Positions 25,390 to 34,955 of a stretch of DNA of 49,091 bases are shown here, one piece after another. This DNA comes from Acidocella sp. (lineage in GTDB: Bacteria > Pseudomonadota > Alphaproteobacteria > Acetobacterales > Acetobacteraceae). Made by a program: the position numbers and the translations under genes. The DNA is taken from assembly GCF_027352905.1 (NCBI RefSeq), contig NZ_DAIEIF010000003.1, positions 1 to 49,091 on the forward strand, in the 5' to 3' direction. The notes beneath the pieces were generated by a model. The model was not told the DNA's origin. It worked only from the letters and a program-made list of their open reading frames with translations, and did not search any database. Each line of letters opens with the position of its first letter. The stretch's first letter is position 1.

Positions 25390-25845
25390 TCAGATCGGCA
25401 GCGGGCTTTCCTTCATCCGCTCCATGGCGAAACGGCTCGAAACATTGCGCAGGGACACGTGGCCGATCAGCTTGCGGTAGAAATTGTCATAGGCGGCGAT
25501 ATCCGGCACGACGACGTGCAGCAGATAATCCACATCGCCGCTCATCCGCCAGGCGCCGACGATCTCCGGCATGGTTTTCACGGCGTTGTGGAATGTTTCC
25601 AGCCATCCGGCGGAATGGTCGCCGGTTTCCACCGAGACGAAGACCGAGACCGGCAGGCCGAGCTTGTCCGGGTCCAGCACGGCGACCCGGCTCTTGATGA
25701 TGCCGTTCTCCTCCATCCGTTTGATACGCTTCCAGCAGGGCGTGGCGGTCAGCCCCACCTTGTCGGCGATCTCGTTGAGCGAGAGCGAGGCGTCAGCCGC
25801 CAGCAAGCGGAGAATGGAACGGTCGATCTGGTCTAGCTCGGTCAA
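25390..25845 (-). CDS. Lrp/AsnC-family transcriptional regulator
   Basis: This 151-residue protein has an N-terminal helix-turn-helix ([20 protein letters not shown], then [21 protein letters not shown]) and a C-terminal RAM domain with [18 protein letters not shown]. The start chosen is TTG at 25845 (MTELDQIDR), with GGAG six nt upstream; it gives the canonical family N-terminus, while an ATG at 25923 would add 26 atypical residues. Such regulators sense amino acids and form octamers. It is divergent from serC-serA, 130 bp away, so control of serine synthesis or of itself is plausible. Confidence 0.88.
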   Translation of the reverse strand: MTELDQIDRSILRLLAADASLSLNEIADKVGLTATPCWKRIKRMEENGIIKSRVAVLDPDKLGLPVSVFVSVETGDHSAGWLETFHNAVKTMPEIVGAWRMSGDVDYLLHVVVPDIAAYDNFYRKLIGHVSLRNVSSRFAMERMKESPLPI

Positions 25846-25976
25846 GTCAGCACTCCGGGCGGCCCGTGGCGGCGGCGCGTCCTCGGCGGCTTGCGGCGGT
25901 TGCGGAAACGCGATACAGGCCAAACCGGGTCACGCCCCCCCACCGGGGCGCTTTTCTTCTGCAAGGGAGATGTTTC

Positions 25977-27146
25977 ATGGCTGATTTTTCTCCAGCCGCC
26001 AAGCCCGTGCTGCGTCCGCGCAATCCCCATTTCTCCTCCGGCCCCTGCGCCAAACGCCCCGGCTATTCCCTCTCGGCGCTGGAAGGCGCGATGCTCGGCC
26101 GCTCGCACCGGGCCAAGGAGCCCAAGGCGCGGCTCCACGAGGTCATCACCCGCTCCCGCGCTTTGCTCGGCATGCCGGAGGATTGGCTGCTCGGCATCGT
26201 TCCCGCCTCGGATACCGGGGCGATGGAGATGGCTTTATGGTCCCTGCTGGGCGCGCGCCCGGTGGATGTGCTGGCGCATGAGAGCTTTTCCTCCGGCTGG
26301 GCCACGGATGTGGTGAAGCAGCTCCAGCTGAAGAACGCCAGGGTGATCGAGGCGGTGTATGGCCGCCTGCCTGATCTCTCGCGGGTGGATTTCAGCCACG
26401 ACGTCGTGCTGGCCTGGAACGGCACCACCTCCGGCGTGCGCTTTCCTGATGGCGGCTTCATCCCCGCCAACCGGGAGGGCCTGGTCATCGCCGATTCCAC
26501 CTCCGCCGCCTTCGCCATGGACTTGCCCTGGGACAAGTTGGACGTCGTCACCTGGTCCTGGCAGAAGGTGCTGGGCGGTGAGGCGGCGCATGGCATGCTG
26601 GCCCTCTCGCCCCGCGCGGTGGAGCGGCTGCTCACCTACACCCCCCCCTGGCCTCTGCCCAAAATCTTCCGTCTCACCGCCAAGGGCAAGCTGATCGAGG
26701 GCATTTTCGCCGGCGAGACCATCAACACCCCCTCCATGCTATGCGTCGAGGATGCGCTGGACGGGCTGCGCTGGGCCGAGAGCATTGGCGGCCTGCCGGG
26801 ACTCATCGCCCGCGCCGAGGCCAATCTCGCCGCCATCGCCAAATGGGTGGAGGGCAATCCGCGCATTGTTTTTCTGGCCGAGACGCCGGAGATCCGCTCC
26901 TGCACCTCCATCTGCCTGGTCATCGCCGCGCCCTGGTTCACCGCCCTCGACGCGCAGGGCCAGGCCAAGGCGGCCAAGGCGGTGACGGCGCTGCTGGAGA
27001 CGGAAAACGTCGCGCTGGATGCCGGGGCGTATCGCGACGCGCCGCCCGGCCTGCGCATCTGGGGCGGGGCGACGGTGGAAACCACCGACATCGAGCGTCT
27101 GCTCCCCTGGATCGATTACGCCATCGACACGCTCGCCCAGGGCTGA
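25977..27146 (+). CDS. serC: Phosphoserine aminotransferase, alphaproteobacterial type
   Basis: This 389-residue PLP enzyme transfers the amino group from glutamate to 3-phosphohydroxypyruvate in serine synthesis and to the related pyridoxine intermediate. The Schiff-base residue is Lys197 in [10 protein letters not shown], with [11 protein letters not shown] upstream as the cofactor Asp motif. [16 protein letters not shown] is the distinctive N-terminus of the alphaproteobacterial SerC form. The ATG at 25977 has AGGGAG seven nt upstream. serA follows after 26 bp. Confidence 0.94.
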   Translation: MADFSPAAKPVLRPRNPHFSSGPCAKRPGYSLSALEGAMLGRSHRAKEPKARLHEVITRSRALLGMPEDWLLGIVPASDTGAMEMALWSLLGARPVDVLAHESFSSGWATDVVKQLQLKNARVIEAVYGRLPDLSRVDFSHDVVLAWNGTTSGVRFPDGGFIPANREGLVIADSTSAAFAMDLPWDKLDVVTWSWQKVLGGEAAHGMLALSPRAVERLLTYTPPWPLPKIFRLTAKGKLIEGIFAGETINTPSMLCVEDALDGLRWAESIGGLPGLIARAEANLAAIAKWVEGNPRIVFLAETPEIRSCTSICLVIAAPWFTALDAQGQAKAAKAVTALLETENVALDAGAYRDAPPGLRIWGGATVETTDIERLLPWIDYAIDTLAQG

Positions 27147-27172
27147 GCCCCGAATTTCTCCAAGGAATACCC

Positions 27173-28759
27173 ATGGTCAAGGTTCTCATCAGCGACAAGC
27201 TCTCGCCGGCGGCGATCGAGATTTTCAAAACGCGCGGCATCCAGGCGGATGTGAAGACCGGCCTCTCCCCGGCGGAATTGCGGGCGATCATCGGCGATTA
27301 TGACGGCCTCGCCATCCGCTCCGCCACCAAGGTCACCAAGGAGGTTCTGGACGCGGCCCGCAACCTCAAAGTGGTCGGGCGCGCCGGCATCGGCGTGGAT
27401 AATGTCGATGTCAGGGCCGCCACCTCGCGCGGGGTGGTGGTGATGAACACGCCGCACGGCAACGCCATCACCACCGCCGAGCACGCCATCGCCATGATGT
27501 TCGCCCTGGCCCGGCAGATCCCCGAGGCCTCCGCCTCCACCAAGGCGGGCAAATGGGAGAAGAACCGGTTCATGGGCGTCGAGCTTTACGCGAAGACGCT
27601 GGGGCTCATCGGCTGCGGCAATATCGGTTCCATCGTCGCGGACCGCGCGATCGGCCTGAAAATGAAGGTGCTGGCCTACGATCCCTTCCTCACCGAGGCG
27701 CGGGCGGTCGAACTCGGCGTCGAGAAGGCGGAGCTGGACGTGATTTTCGCCCGCGCGGATTTCATCACCCTCCATACGCCGCTCACGGAGGCGACGCGCG
27801 ATTTGATCTCGCGCGAGGCGCTGGCCAGGATGAAGCCGGGCGTGCGCCTCATCAACTGCGCGCGCGGCGGGCTGGTGGACGAGGCGGCGCTCTATGAGGC
27901 CATCCGCTCCGGCCATGTCGCGGGGGCGGCGCTCGACGTGTTCGAGGTGGAGCCCGCGACCGCGAATCCGCTTTTCGAGCTGGAAAACGTGGTCTGCACC
28001 CCGCATCTCGGCGCGGCCACGGCGGAGGCGCAGGAGAATGTCGCCTTGCAGGTGGCGGAGCAGATCTCGGATTTCCTGCTCACCGGCTCGGTGGTCAACG
28101 CGCTCAACATGCCGAGCGTGTCCGCCGAGGAAGCGCCACGCCTGCGCCCTTATATGGATCTCTGCCGCCTGCTCGGCTCTTTCGCCGGCCAGCTCACCCA
28201 GGCCCAGGACGGCACGATCTCCCGCATCCTCATCGAGTATGAGGGCGCGGCGGCGCCGCTCAATCACCGCCCGCTCAACGCCGCCGCGCTGGCGGGGCTG
28301 CTGGCGCCGGTGATGGAGGGGGTGAATATGGTCAACGCCCCGGTTCTGGCGCGCGACCATGGCATCGAGGTCTCCGAGGCCTCGCATGACCGCACGGGGG
28401 ATTACCAGGCGCTGGTCCGCATCTCGGTGACGACGGAGAAGAGCACCCGCGCCGTGGCGGGAACGCTGATCGGCAATGGCCGCCCGCGGCTGGTGGAGAT
28501 CAAGGGGATCAAGGTCGAGGCCGATTTCGCCCCGCACATGCTCTATGTCACCAACAAGGACAAGCCCGGTTTCATCGGCCGTTTCGGCATGATTCTCGCG
28601 GAGGCGGGCGTGAATATCGCCACCTTCCACCTCGGCCGCGCCACCGAGGGAGAGGACGCGATCTGCCTCGTCTCCACGGATGGCGAGACCCCCGAGCCAG
28701 TGCTGGAAAAGGTCCGCGCTTTGCCGCTGGTGATGCAAGCGACGAATCTCAGTTTTTAA
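27173..28759 (+). CDS. serA: D-3-phosphoglycerate dehydrogenase
   Basis: This 528-residue NAD-dependent enzyme performs the first step of the phosphorylated serine pathway. The substrate and nucleotide-binding domains contain GLIGCGNIGSIVADRA (Rossmann loop), NCARGGLVDE (catalytic Arg), the Glu in FEVEP and His278 in TPHLGAAT. An intervening domain and a C-terminal ACT domain (KPGFIGRFGMILAEAGVNIA) give the long type 1 form, which can be serine-regulated. It directly follows serC, completing two of three steps; serB is not in the window. Confidence 0.96.
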   Translation: MVKVLISDKLSPAAIEIFKTRGIQADVKTGLSPAELRAIIGDYDGLAIRSATKVTKEVLDAARNLKVVGRAGIGVDNVDVRAATSRGVVVMNTPHGNAITTAEHAIAMMFALARQIPEASASTKAGKWEKNRFMGVELYAKTLGLIGCGNIGSIVADRAIGLKMKVLAYDPFLTEARAVELGVEKAELDVIFARADFITLHTPLTEATRDLISREALARMKPGVRLINCARGGLVDEAALYEAIRSGHVAGAALDVFEVEPATANPLFELENVVCTPHLGAATAEAQENVALQVAEQISDFLLTGSVVNALNMPSVSAEEAPRLRPYMDLCRLLGSFAGQLTQAQDGTISRILIEYEGAAAPLNHRPLNAAALAGLLAPVMEGVNMVNAPVLARDHGIEVSEASHDRTGDYQALVRISVTTEKSTRAVAGTLIGNGRPRLVEIKGIKVEADFAPHMLYVTNKDKPGFIGRFGMILAEAGVNIATFHLGRATEGEDAICLVSTDGETPEPVLEKVRALPLVMQATNLSF

Positions 28760-29062
28760 ACCCCCGGCCGCGGCACGGGGGACACGCCGGAGACAAAAAT
28801 AATCACCCCGGCTTCGATTCAACCTTAAGGATAGGTCTTCGGGCCTCATGCGCTCGGCCCCAGGATGGCCAACGGGCGTTCTTCATCCTCAAATGGCCCG
28901 CAAAACCGATCCAGGAAAAATGTTACGGAATGACAGGTTGTTGTTTCATAATGTTTCGTCCTTGGGAGTAAAAATTATTGTTTCTCTAGACACTTATTTA
29001 AGCCATAATTTATATTTAAACCGAAACGGGAAGGGCGTAAGCCCTAGTAAAAGGGGTATAAG
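28760..29062. other. Intergenic region after serA; AT-rich leader with small hairpin
   Basis: The first 100 bases hold a weak CCCCCG/CGGGGG hairpin (28761-28781) without T-run. From about 28920 the sequence becomes AT-rich. AGGGC-GTAA-CCCT-type hairpin (29032-29045, GNRA loop) precedes the ribosome site AAGGGG of the next gene. No gene is seen. Confidence 0.4.
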
Positions 29063-29617
29063 ATGGCGACAAAAATAGGAAATGTTGATCTCAAATGGCG
29101 AAATCTGGAGATTTACGGGTTTACTGGGGAAATCCTGGAAAATCAGCGCAGTTCAGAAACGAGAGTAACCGGTCATTCGAACAGCTTTACGGGTCAGGCG
29201 CAGATCCAAAGTCATACGACGCATTACCAGCATTTGTTTTTGCGCAGTCCTGATGGACGCGAGGACAATCTGGAGTTCCCGGCCAAAGTGGGGTTTCGCG
29301 CTGGTCAGACGGCTACCCTGGTCTGGGCCTCGACCAAGGGGCCAACCAAAGGCGAATATGTCGCGGTCTACAACAACACATCCGGCCAGATCAATCCGAT
29401 CCGGCGCGGCAACAACCGGATGGCCTGTATTCCGGGATATACCTGGTTCGCCATCCTCGCTATCATCTTGGCGGTTGTCGGGGTGGCCACGGGCTCCCTC
29501 ATCGTTGCGGCGCTCGGCATCGCCTATCTTGTTTTCATGATCTGGAGCCAGCGCCGTCTATTGAAAGGCGTGGAGAGACTCATGTTGAATTATCAGCCCG
29601 TCGCGGCGGGATCATGA
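29063..29617 (+). CDS. Two-TM hypothetical membrane protein
   Basis: This 184-residue protein is not recognised with a known function. Residues 1-120 are soluble and rich in beta-forming stretches (NLEIYGFTGEILENQRSSET, FLRSPDGREDNLEFPAKVGF, TATLVWASTKGPTKGEYVAV), with an SH3- or OB-like look. Residues about 124-165 form two hydrophobic helices (YTWFAILAIILAVVGVATG and LIVAALGIAYLVFMIW), followed by a basic tail. The ATG has AAGGGG nine nt upstream. It sits at the start of the accessory patch and is followed by a small exported protein, possibly co-transcribed. There is no evidence for function. Confidence 0.75.
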   Translation: MATKIGNVDLKWRNLEIYGFTGEILENQRSSETRVTGHSNSFTGQAQIQSHTTHYQHLFLRSPDGREDNLEFPAKVGFRAGQTATLVWASTKGPTKGEYVAVYNNTSGQINPIRRGNNRMACIPGYTWFAILAIILAVVGVATGSLIVAALGIAYLVFMIWSQRRLLKGVERLMLNYQPVAAGS

Positions 29618-29650
29618 TTCGGCGCGGTTTCACACAAAAAAGGAAAGCTC

Positions 29651-30028
29651 ATGCGTAAATGGGGATGTTTGGCTCTGCTGGTGTTTGGCGCCATGCCTGC
29701 CTATGCGGACGCTACCGATATAAGCGCCACGGCGGCGATTTTCGATGAAGCCGTCGGCACCGGCCATGCGAAAGCCTATTCTCTCGATGGCCCGGTGGTC
29801 GTCACCCAGGCGAGCACGGCAAATTGCGTTACCCATCTCCGGTCGGGTAAAGACGATTGGTCGATTGATTGGACGGCCTCTTCCATTAATGCCGACGAAA
29901 CCACCGATAAAATATTGATGATAAGCATGGGGCCGACGCAGGATTTCGCTCTGCTTTTCAACGATACCGGCAAATTGCGGGCGGCGCGATCCGCCGGGGA
30001 GACATTGGCAACGGCATGCGCGAAATGA
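29651..30028 (+). CDS. Small exported hypothetical protein
   Basis: This 125-residue protein has a clear Sec signal peptide (MRKWGCLALLVFGAMPAYA-DA, cleavage after residue 19). The mature periplasmic domain of about 106 residues has two cysteines (NCVTHL and the near-terminal TACAK) that could form a disulfide. Short helices and strands are predicted by eye; no family is recognised. The ATG follows AAAGGAAAG. It is 33 bp after the two-TM gene and may form a unit with it. Confidence 0.7.
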   Translation: MRKWGCLALLVFGAMPAYADATDISATAAIFDEAVGTGHAKAYSLDGPVVVTQASTANCVTHLRSGKDDWSIDWTASSINADETTDKILMISMGPTQDFALLFNDTGKLRAARSAGETLATACAK

Positions 30029-30362
30029 AAGTGGCCGAGGTGGCGGTGCCGCGCGACCTGTTCCGCCGTATCCTTGGCATGATCGACGACCTGCGACCAC
30101 GAGAACCAGCACCGTGTTGACGGCCGAGGTCATCGGCACCCGGCGAGCGACAGGAGACGTGCGTCCACCGTGGGACGAAATGGCCGGAAATCGCGCTGTC
30201 GGGGGCGATCATGGCAGTCAGGGTGGCGAATTTGCCGCGGCGGACACGGTCGTCACGACATTCCGCCTTCCGATAGGGCTGGGATCAGGCTATCCCGCCG
30301 TCAATAGGCACCGGATTGACCGCTCATATGGGAAATGTCAGATATATTCGACTTTCTTGAAA
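30029..30362. other. Junction region without a supported gene
   Basis: A short frame starting inside the previous gene (30016) would encode about 33 residues (MREMKVAEVAVPRDLFRRI and on) with an antitoxin-like look, ending at 30118. Downstream, open frames on both strands lack ribosome sites and recognisable motifs. GC stays high until about 30310 and then drops sharply at the FRG gene, marking a probable insertion boundary. It may be remnant coding sequence. Confidence 0.35.
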
Positions 30363-31246
30363 TCATCCAAACTTGGAACGAATATATTTTGAAGCACTCT
30401 CGAGTTCGGAGAACATAGCTTGATCATTGAAGCCGAAAAGATCTAATTCTTTCTGAAGGTCACGTTTGTGTTTTGCTTCGATTCTAATTTTATCAATCTT
30501 GAAATTATCAGGATTTTTTTCCAATGATTCATGCCTGAGGCCAAACAGTATGAACGCACCATTTTGCGCAACTATTCGCCTGTTATTGAGCTTTGGTCTC
30601 ACCAGCAAATTTCGTTTCAGGTCGGACGGAATGATCTCAGGTGAGAAGTAAGGCTTTTCAGATTTAACAAAATGCAGGAGTCGACTCACCTCTTTTTCCT
30701 CATTGAAACTTCGAACCTTGCCTTCGCTCCCGTCAAAATTTTTCATATCTGGCGCGTGTCTAATGGCATTCCGTTCCCGAGGATTCATATATGCGAGATT
30801 AGCAACGCAACTAGCCGTATCACTGTCAAAAAATTTATCATCATTACGGCTAACGCCAATAACAACGACATCGCCGTCTGAGTTTTGTTCGTCCTTAACA
30901 CAAAAATAAAGTGCTACGAGAGGGTTCCATGTGACGTCGAGTAAACGAGTCGGAAGAGAGAAATGCTGCATCCGCGCAAGTTTTTCTAATGTAGACTGAT
31001 CATCCAGAAAGCTGTCAGGCTGAGAGGCCAAAAGCGATCGCAGGATTGATTTTCGGAGGAATAAAGCTTTTTATTTCTAAATAGTGACGGACTGGTTTCC
31101 CACTTGATGTTTCCATGGCCTCTATACACGATAACATAATTCTTTTTTTGTTCGCGATTTTGAACGAATGAAACAAAATCAGACAAACGTTTGATTGTTG
31201 GTTGGTTATCAGTAAAAAAGAAGAAGACACGACCCTCCGAACGCAC
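30363..31246 (-). pseudogene. FRG-domain protein, frameshifted, AT-rich
   Basis: The N-terminal part (from about 31246) contains YVIVYRGHGNIKWETSPSLF, the hallmark of the FRG domain, named for its Phe-Arg-Gly-type motif. The rest continues in another frame with LARMQHFSLPTRLLDVTWNP and LVALYF, also FRG hallmarks. One missing A near 31050 (CAATCC where CAAATCC restores the frame) separates the halves. GC is far below the neighbours, so it is probably transferred. FRG genes are of unknown biochemistry and often lie in mobile or defence-rich DNA. The GTG at 31246 is a weak start and the N-terminus may be truncated as well. It is broken unless the indel is a sequencing error. Confidence 0.75.
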
Positions 31247-31334
31247 AAGCCGAAACTAGGGATTGCGTACCTATTATAAATGCACACAATAATTGGTCAA
31301 GAATTCGTCGGCAGATCAACAGCAAGCGTAGCAA

Positions 31335-31415
31335 GGATGGGTGGACCGTAGTGTAACCCATCGCTTTGTTCCAGCCCCCGGCTGTTTTATGGGTTACGCT
31401 ACGCTCCACCCATCC
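31335..31415. repeat. Palindromic interspersed repeat (27-bp arms, 2 mismatches)
   Basis: The arms at 31335-31361 and 31389-31415 are reverse complements except at two positions, with a 27-nt spacer. The core TGGGTTACGCTACGCTCCAC resembles REP-like or miniature palindromes scattered in many proteobacterial genomes. It lies in the gene-free stretch 31288-31658, in which I see nothing else convincing. Confidence 0.7.
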
Positions 31416-31658
31416 AAAGGACCGCTTTCGGGAAGGCTTCCGGCCCTCGGGAACGACCAAAGCGGGCGCAATCCCGCCGATAAACTTGGTGATTCCCAGG
31501 AAAGTAAATCATTTCGTCCCAAACGCGGGCAGCCGCTTCTTCCCGCTAGCCTCTTAAGGGGAGTTGATCCTGAGATCTCAGTCCAGCCGGGCCGCATGCG
31601 GGGGTCGAGCGATCGCGCGATGCCGGAATCATCGCGCGCCCACCAGGGGCGCGAGGAT

Positions 31659-32054
31659 TCACGCCTGGCCCGGCTCCTGCGTCACCCTCACCCATTCTCC
31701 CTGAACAAGCTCGGCCAGACGGTCCGGGGACATACGCAAGGAGGCATTGACGGCCCCCGCCGCCGGAATAACGGTATCAAATCGTTTCTCCAGCGGCGGC
31801 GCCCCCTCCGGCAGGCGGGAGCGGATTTCCGCCCGCACCCGCGCCCCCAGCGGTACCCGCCCAAGCGGAAACCGCCGCGAAAAGGCTTCGGCCGCCAGCC
31901 GGGCGAAGCGGGCCGCCTCGGCGCCGGAGGGGCCGAGCAGGGTAAAAAATTCCCCCGCCCTCACCGTGAGATCGAGCCGCGCCAGCGCCACCGCGCCGCC
32001 ATAGGATTTGGCGACGCCCCTCAAGCTGCACGATGGGTGGTCCGCGATCGGCAA
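31659..32054 (-). pseudogene. ABC-transporter ATPase remnant fused to unrecognised C-terminal part
   Basis: From a TTG at 32054 (AGGAAAG upstream) the frame encodes a normal ABC ATPase opening: SLRGVAKSYGGAVALARLDL, then [13 protein letters not shown]. The Walker A motif breaks off after GPSG, where CGKTT is expected, and the next residues are AEAARFARLAAEAF. About 85 more in-frame residues follow, ending VRVTQEPGQA, which I do not recognise. The signature, Walker B and H-loop are absent. An internal deletion joining the 5' end of an ATPase gene to another sequence is the simplest explanation. It cannot hydrolyse ATP as an ABC subunit. Confidence 0.6.
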
Positions 32055-32164
32055 AACGCTTTCCTGGGGAAGCCAGCGGCCAGCCTGCCACGCCCGACCC
32101 TGCCCGCTATTGACCAGCGACCACAAGGCGGAAGGCGCTGGCCCCGCCAAACGGTGTAATTATT

Positions 32165-32180
32165 TTACATGAAACTGTAA
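32165..32180. promoter_or_regulatory. TTACA-N6-TGTAA dyad upstream of the sugar-oxidation operon
   Basis: This symmetric site lies in a locally AT-rich stretch between the divergent ATPase remnant and the SDR gene, about 115 bp upstream of the SDR start. It is a reasonable operator candidate. No regulator gene is adjacent. Confidence 0.35.
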
Positions 32181-32294
32181 GCATCATCCGGACCGGCCGG
32201 GCGCCACCCCTCCCGCTTTTGCATGGCTGAAACCCATTGGAATGGGGCCTCCGCCGCCCATGTAAACCCCAGGCATCATCCAAACGGGGGTAGT

Positions 32295-33143
32295 GTGACA
32301 GATACAAACAGCCCGGCGGCGCGGCTCGCTCAGCGCCCTTACGCGCAAACCCTCACCGGCCATAAGGCCCTCGTCACCGGGGCGAGTTCCGGCATCGGCC
32401 GCGCCACCGCCCTCGGCCTCGCCCGCGCCGGCGCGGATGTCGTCATCAATTATATCGGCCCCGCCGCCGGGGCGGAGGAGGTCGCGCAGGAGATCACCGC
32501 GCTTGGCCGCCGCGCCCTTACCATCGCGGCGGATGTCGCCCAGGAAGACGCGGTGGAGCAGATGTTCGCCACCGCCCTGCGGGAATTCGGCACGCTTCAC
32601 GCCGTGGTCAGCAATGCCGGGCTGCAACGGGATTCGGGCTTCACGGAGATGACGCTCGAACAATGGAACACGGTCATGGCCGTCAACCTCACCGGCCAGT
32701 TTCTCACCACCAGGGCCGCCGTGCGGGAGTTCAAGCGCCGCGGCCCGCAGGAAGACATCACCATCGCCCTCGGCAAGATCGTCTGCATGAGCTCGGTGCA
32801 TCAGGTGATTCCCTGGGGCGGGCACGTCAATTACGCGGCCTCCAAGGGGGGCATCAACATGATGATGCGCAGCATCGCCCAGGAGGTCGCGCCCCTGCAT
32901 ATCCGCGTCAACGCTGTGGCGCCCGGCGCCATCCGCACCCCCATCAACCACGATGCCTGGGCGACGCCGGAGGCGTATCAGGCCCTGCTCAAGCTCATCC
33001 CCAATGGCCGCATCGGCGAGCCGGATGACATCGCCCGCGCCGTCGCCTGGCTGCTCTCGGATGATTCGGATTACGTCACCGGCGCCACGCTCTACGTGGA
33101 TGGCGGCATGACGCTCTATCCCGGCTTCGCGACCGGGGGTTGA
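32295..33143 (+). CDS. SDR-family oxidoreductase, glucose 1-dehydrogenase-like
   Basis: This 282-residue NAD(P)-dependent classical short-chain dehydrogenase has the cofactor motif VTGASSGIGRA, NAG in VSNAGLQRD, catalytic Ser in MSSVHQ and YxxxK in YAASKGG. The C-terminal DYVTGATLYVDGGMTLYPG is typical of glucose and polyol dehydrogenases. The GTG at 32295 with GGGGG upstream gives MTDTNSPAARLAQ; a longer start at 32223 is possible. It is the first gene of a compact operon with GH15, GMC and SMP-30 partners, which fits sugar oxidation. Confidence 0.87.
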   Translation: MTDTNSPAARLAQRPYAQTLTGHKALVTGASSGIGRATALGLARAGADVVINYIGPAAGAEEVAQEITALGRRALTIAADVAQEDAVEQMFATALREFGTLHAVVSNAGLQRDSGFTEMTLEQWNTVMAVNLTGQFLTTRAAVREFKRRGPQEDITIALGKIVCMSSVHQVIPWGGHVNYAASKGGINMMMRSIAQEVAPLHIRVNAVAPGAIRTPINHDAWATPEAYQALLKLIPNGRIGEPDDIARAVAWLLSDDSDYVTGATLYVDGGMTLYPGFATGG

Positions 33144-33144
33144 G

Positions 33145-34955
33145 ATGACGCTCAAAATCGAGGATTACGCGGTCATCGGCAATTGCGAGACCGCGGCGCT
33201 GGTGGGCCGTAACGGCTCGGTGGACTGGCTTTGCATGCCGCGCTTCGATTCCGGGGCCTGCTTCGCGGCCTTGCTGGGGGATGAGTCGCATGGCCGCTGG
33301 CGGATCGCCCCGGCCGGCCCCCATGAGAGCTGCCGGCAATACCGGGATGAAACACTGATTCTCGAAACTTGTTTCGAGACGGAGACGGGCTCGGTCACGG
33401 TCACCGATTTCATGAGCCGGGAGGAGGGGCGCTCCTACCTTCTCCGCCGCGTCACCGGCACCAGCGGCGCGGTGGAAATGGAGGCCAACCTGGTCATCCG
33501 TTTCGATTACGGGGCCTCGGTGCCCTGGGCCAGCCGCCTGCCGGATGGCCGGGTCAAGTTCGTGGTCGGGCCGGACATGCTGGTGCTGCAAAGCCCGGTG
33601 GACTTCCATGGCCACGATCTGCGCAGCGAGGCCCGTTTCACCATCAGCGAGGGCGAGACGCTGGATTTCGTTCTCGGCTGGTCCCTTTCCTACCGGGCGG
33701 TGCCGCCGCCCATCGATCTGGCGGAAACGCTGAACGATATCGAGAATCAATGGAAGGGCTGGGCGGCGCGCTTTCCCGGCGCGGGCAAATATAGCGAGGC
33801 GGTGGCCCGCTCGCTCCTCACCCTCAAGGCCCTCGCCCATTTCGAGACAGGGGGCATCGTCGCGGCGGCCACCACCTCACTGCCGGAACAAATCGGCGGC
33901 CCCCGCAATTGGGATTACCGCTATTGCTGGCTGCGCGACGCCACGCTCACCCTCTATGCCCTGCTCGAATCCAATTATATCGAGGAGGCGAAGAGATGGC
34001 GGCACTGGCTCACCCGCGCCATCGCCGGCTCGGCCGAGCAATTGCAGATCATGTACCGGGTGGATGGCGCCCGCTGGCTGCATGAATGGGACGTGCCCTG
34101 GCTGCCGGGCTATGAAAACTCCGCCCCGGTGCGCATCGGCAATGCCGCGTCCGGCCAGATCCAGCTCGATATTTACGGCGAGGTTCTCGATGCCCTCTAT
34201 TTCGCGCGGCAAAAGGGCCTGCCGGAGGAAAAAGACGCCTGGAACGTCGTTCTCGAACTGCTCGACCATCTCGCCAAAATCTGGGACCAGCCGGATGACG
34301 GCATTTGGGAGATGCGCGGCGGGCGGCGGCAATTCACCCATTCCAAAATCATGGCCTGGGTCGCGTTCGACCGCGCGATCCGCATGGTGCGGGAATTCAA
34401 CCATCCCGGCCCGGCGGAAAGCTGGGAAAAAATCCGCGCCGAGATTCACGCCCAGGTTTGCGAGCAAGGCTTTGACCGCGAGCGCAACAGCTTCGTTCAA
34501 TATTACGGCGGAAAACGGTGGACGCGGCGTTGCTGCTCATCGCCCTCACCGGTTTCCTGCCGCCTGAGGACCCCCGCGTCGCCGGCACGGTGAAGGCGAT
34601 CGAAGATGAGCTTCTGCAGGACGGTTTCGTGCTGCGCTACCGCACGGAAACCGGGGCGGACGGGCTGCCGGCGGGAGAAGGCGCCTTCCTCGCCTGCAGC
34701 TTCTGGCTGGCGGATAATTACGTTCTGCTCGGCCGGCGGGCCGAGGCGCAAATTCTTTTCGAGCGGCTCTTATCGCTGCGCAACGATGTCGGCTTGCTGG
34801 CGGAGGAATACGATCCCCATCTCAAGCGGCAGGTCGGCAATTTCCCGCAGGCCTTCACCCACATCGCCTTGATCAACACGGCCTATAACCTCGTCAAGAG
34901 CGAGGGTCCGGCGGCGCAACGGGCCGATGCCCCGTCCGAGGCCGCCCGTGCCTGA
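33145..34955 (+). pseudogene. GH15 glycoside hydrolase (glucoamylase/trehalase-like), frameshifted
   Basis: The frame from ATG 33145 encodes the N-terminal beta-sandwich (IEDYAVIGNCETAALVGRNG, SVDWLCMPRFDS) and most of the (alpha/alpha)6 barrel, with GGPRNWDYRYCWLRDA. At 34511-34516 (GAAAAC) one A appears missing. The family sequence resumes one frame over as VDAALLLIALTGFL and continues through LLAEEYDPHLKRQVGNFPQA to a stop at 34953-34955. The Glu of LLAEEYDP, the likely catalytic base, therefore lies beyond the frameshift. The reconstructed length of about 603 residues is normal for bacterial GH15. Enzymes of this group hydrolyse alpha-glucosides including trehalose. An A-run sequencing error is a real alternative to a true mutation. 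Confidence 0.85.

Noticed and set aside
26741-27172. Open frame continuous with serA extending back through serC
   Set aside because: serC is confirmed in another frame by family motifs; serA has its own ATG at 27173 and canonical N-terminus.
27116-28849. 577-codon minus-strand open frame opposite serA
   Set aside because: It is a mirror of serA codon bias with low-complexity Arg/His-rich translation and no family motif.
29032-29045. Riboswitch upstream of the two-TM hypothetical gene
   Set aside because: There is only a five-base stem with a GTAA loop; surrounding bases do not fit a riboswitch class I can recognise.
30114-30392. 92-codon plus-strand open frame between the exported protein and the FRG gene
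   Set aside because: No ribosome site, no recognisable motif, and it runs across a composition boundary into the antisense of the FRG gene.
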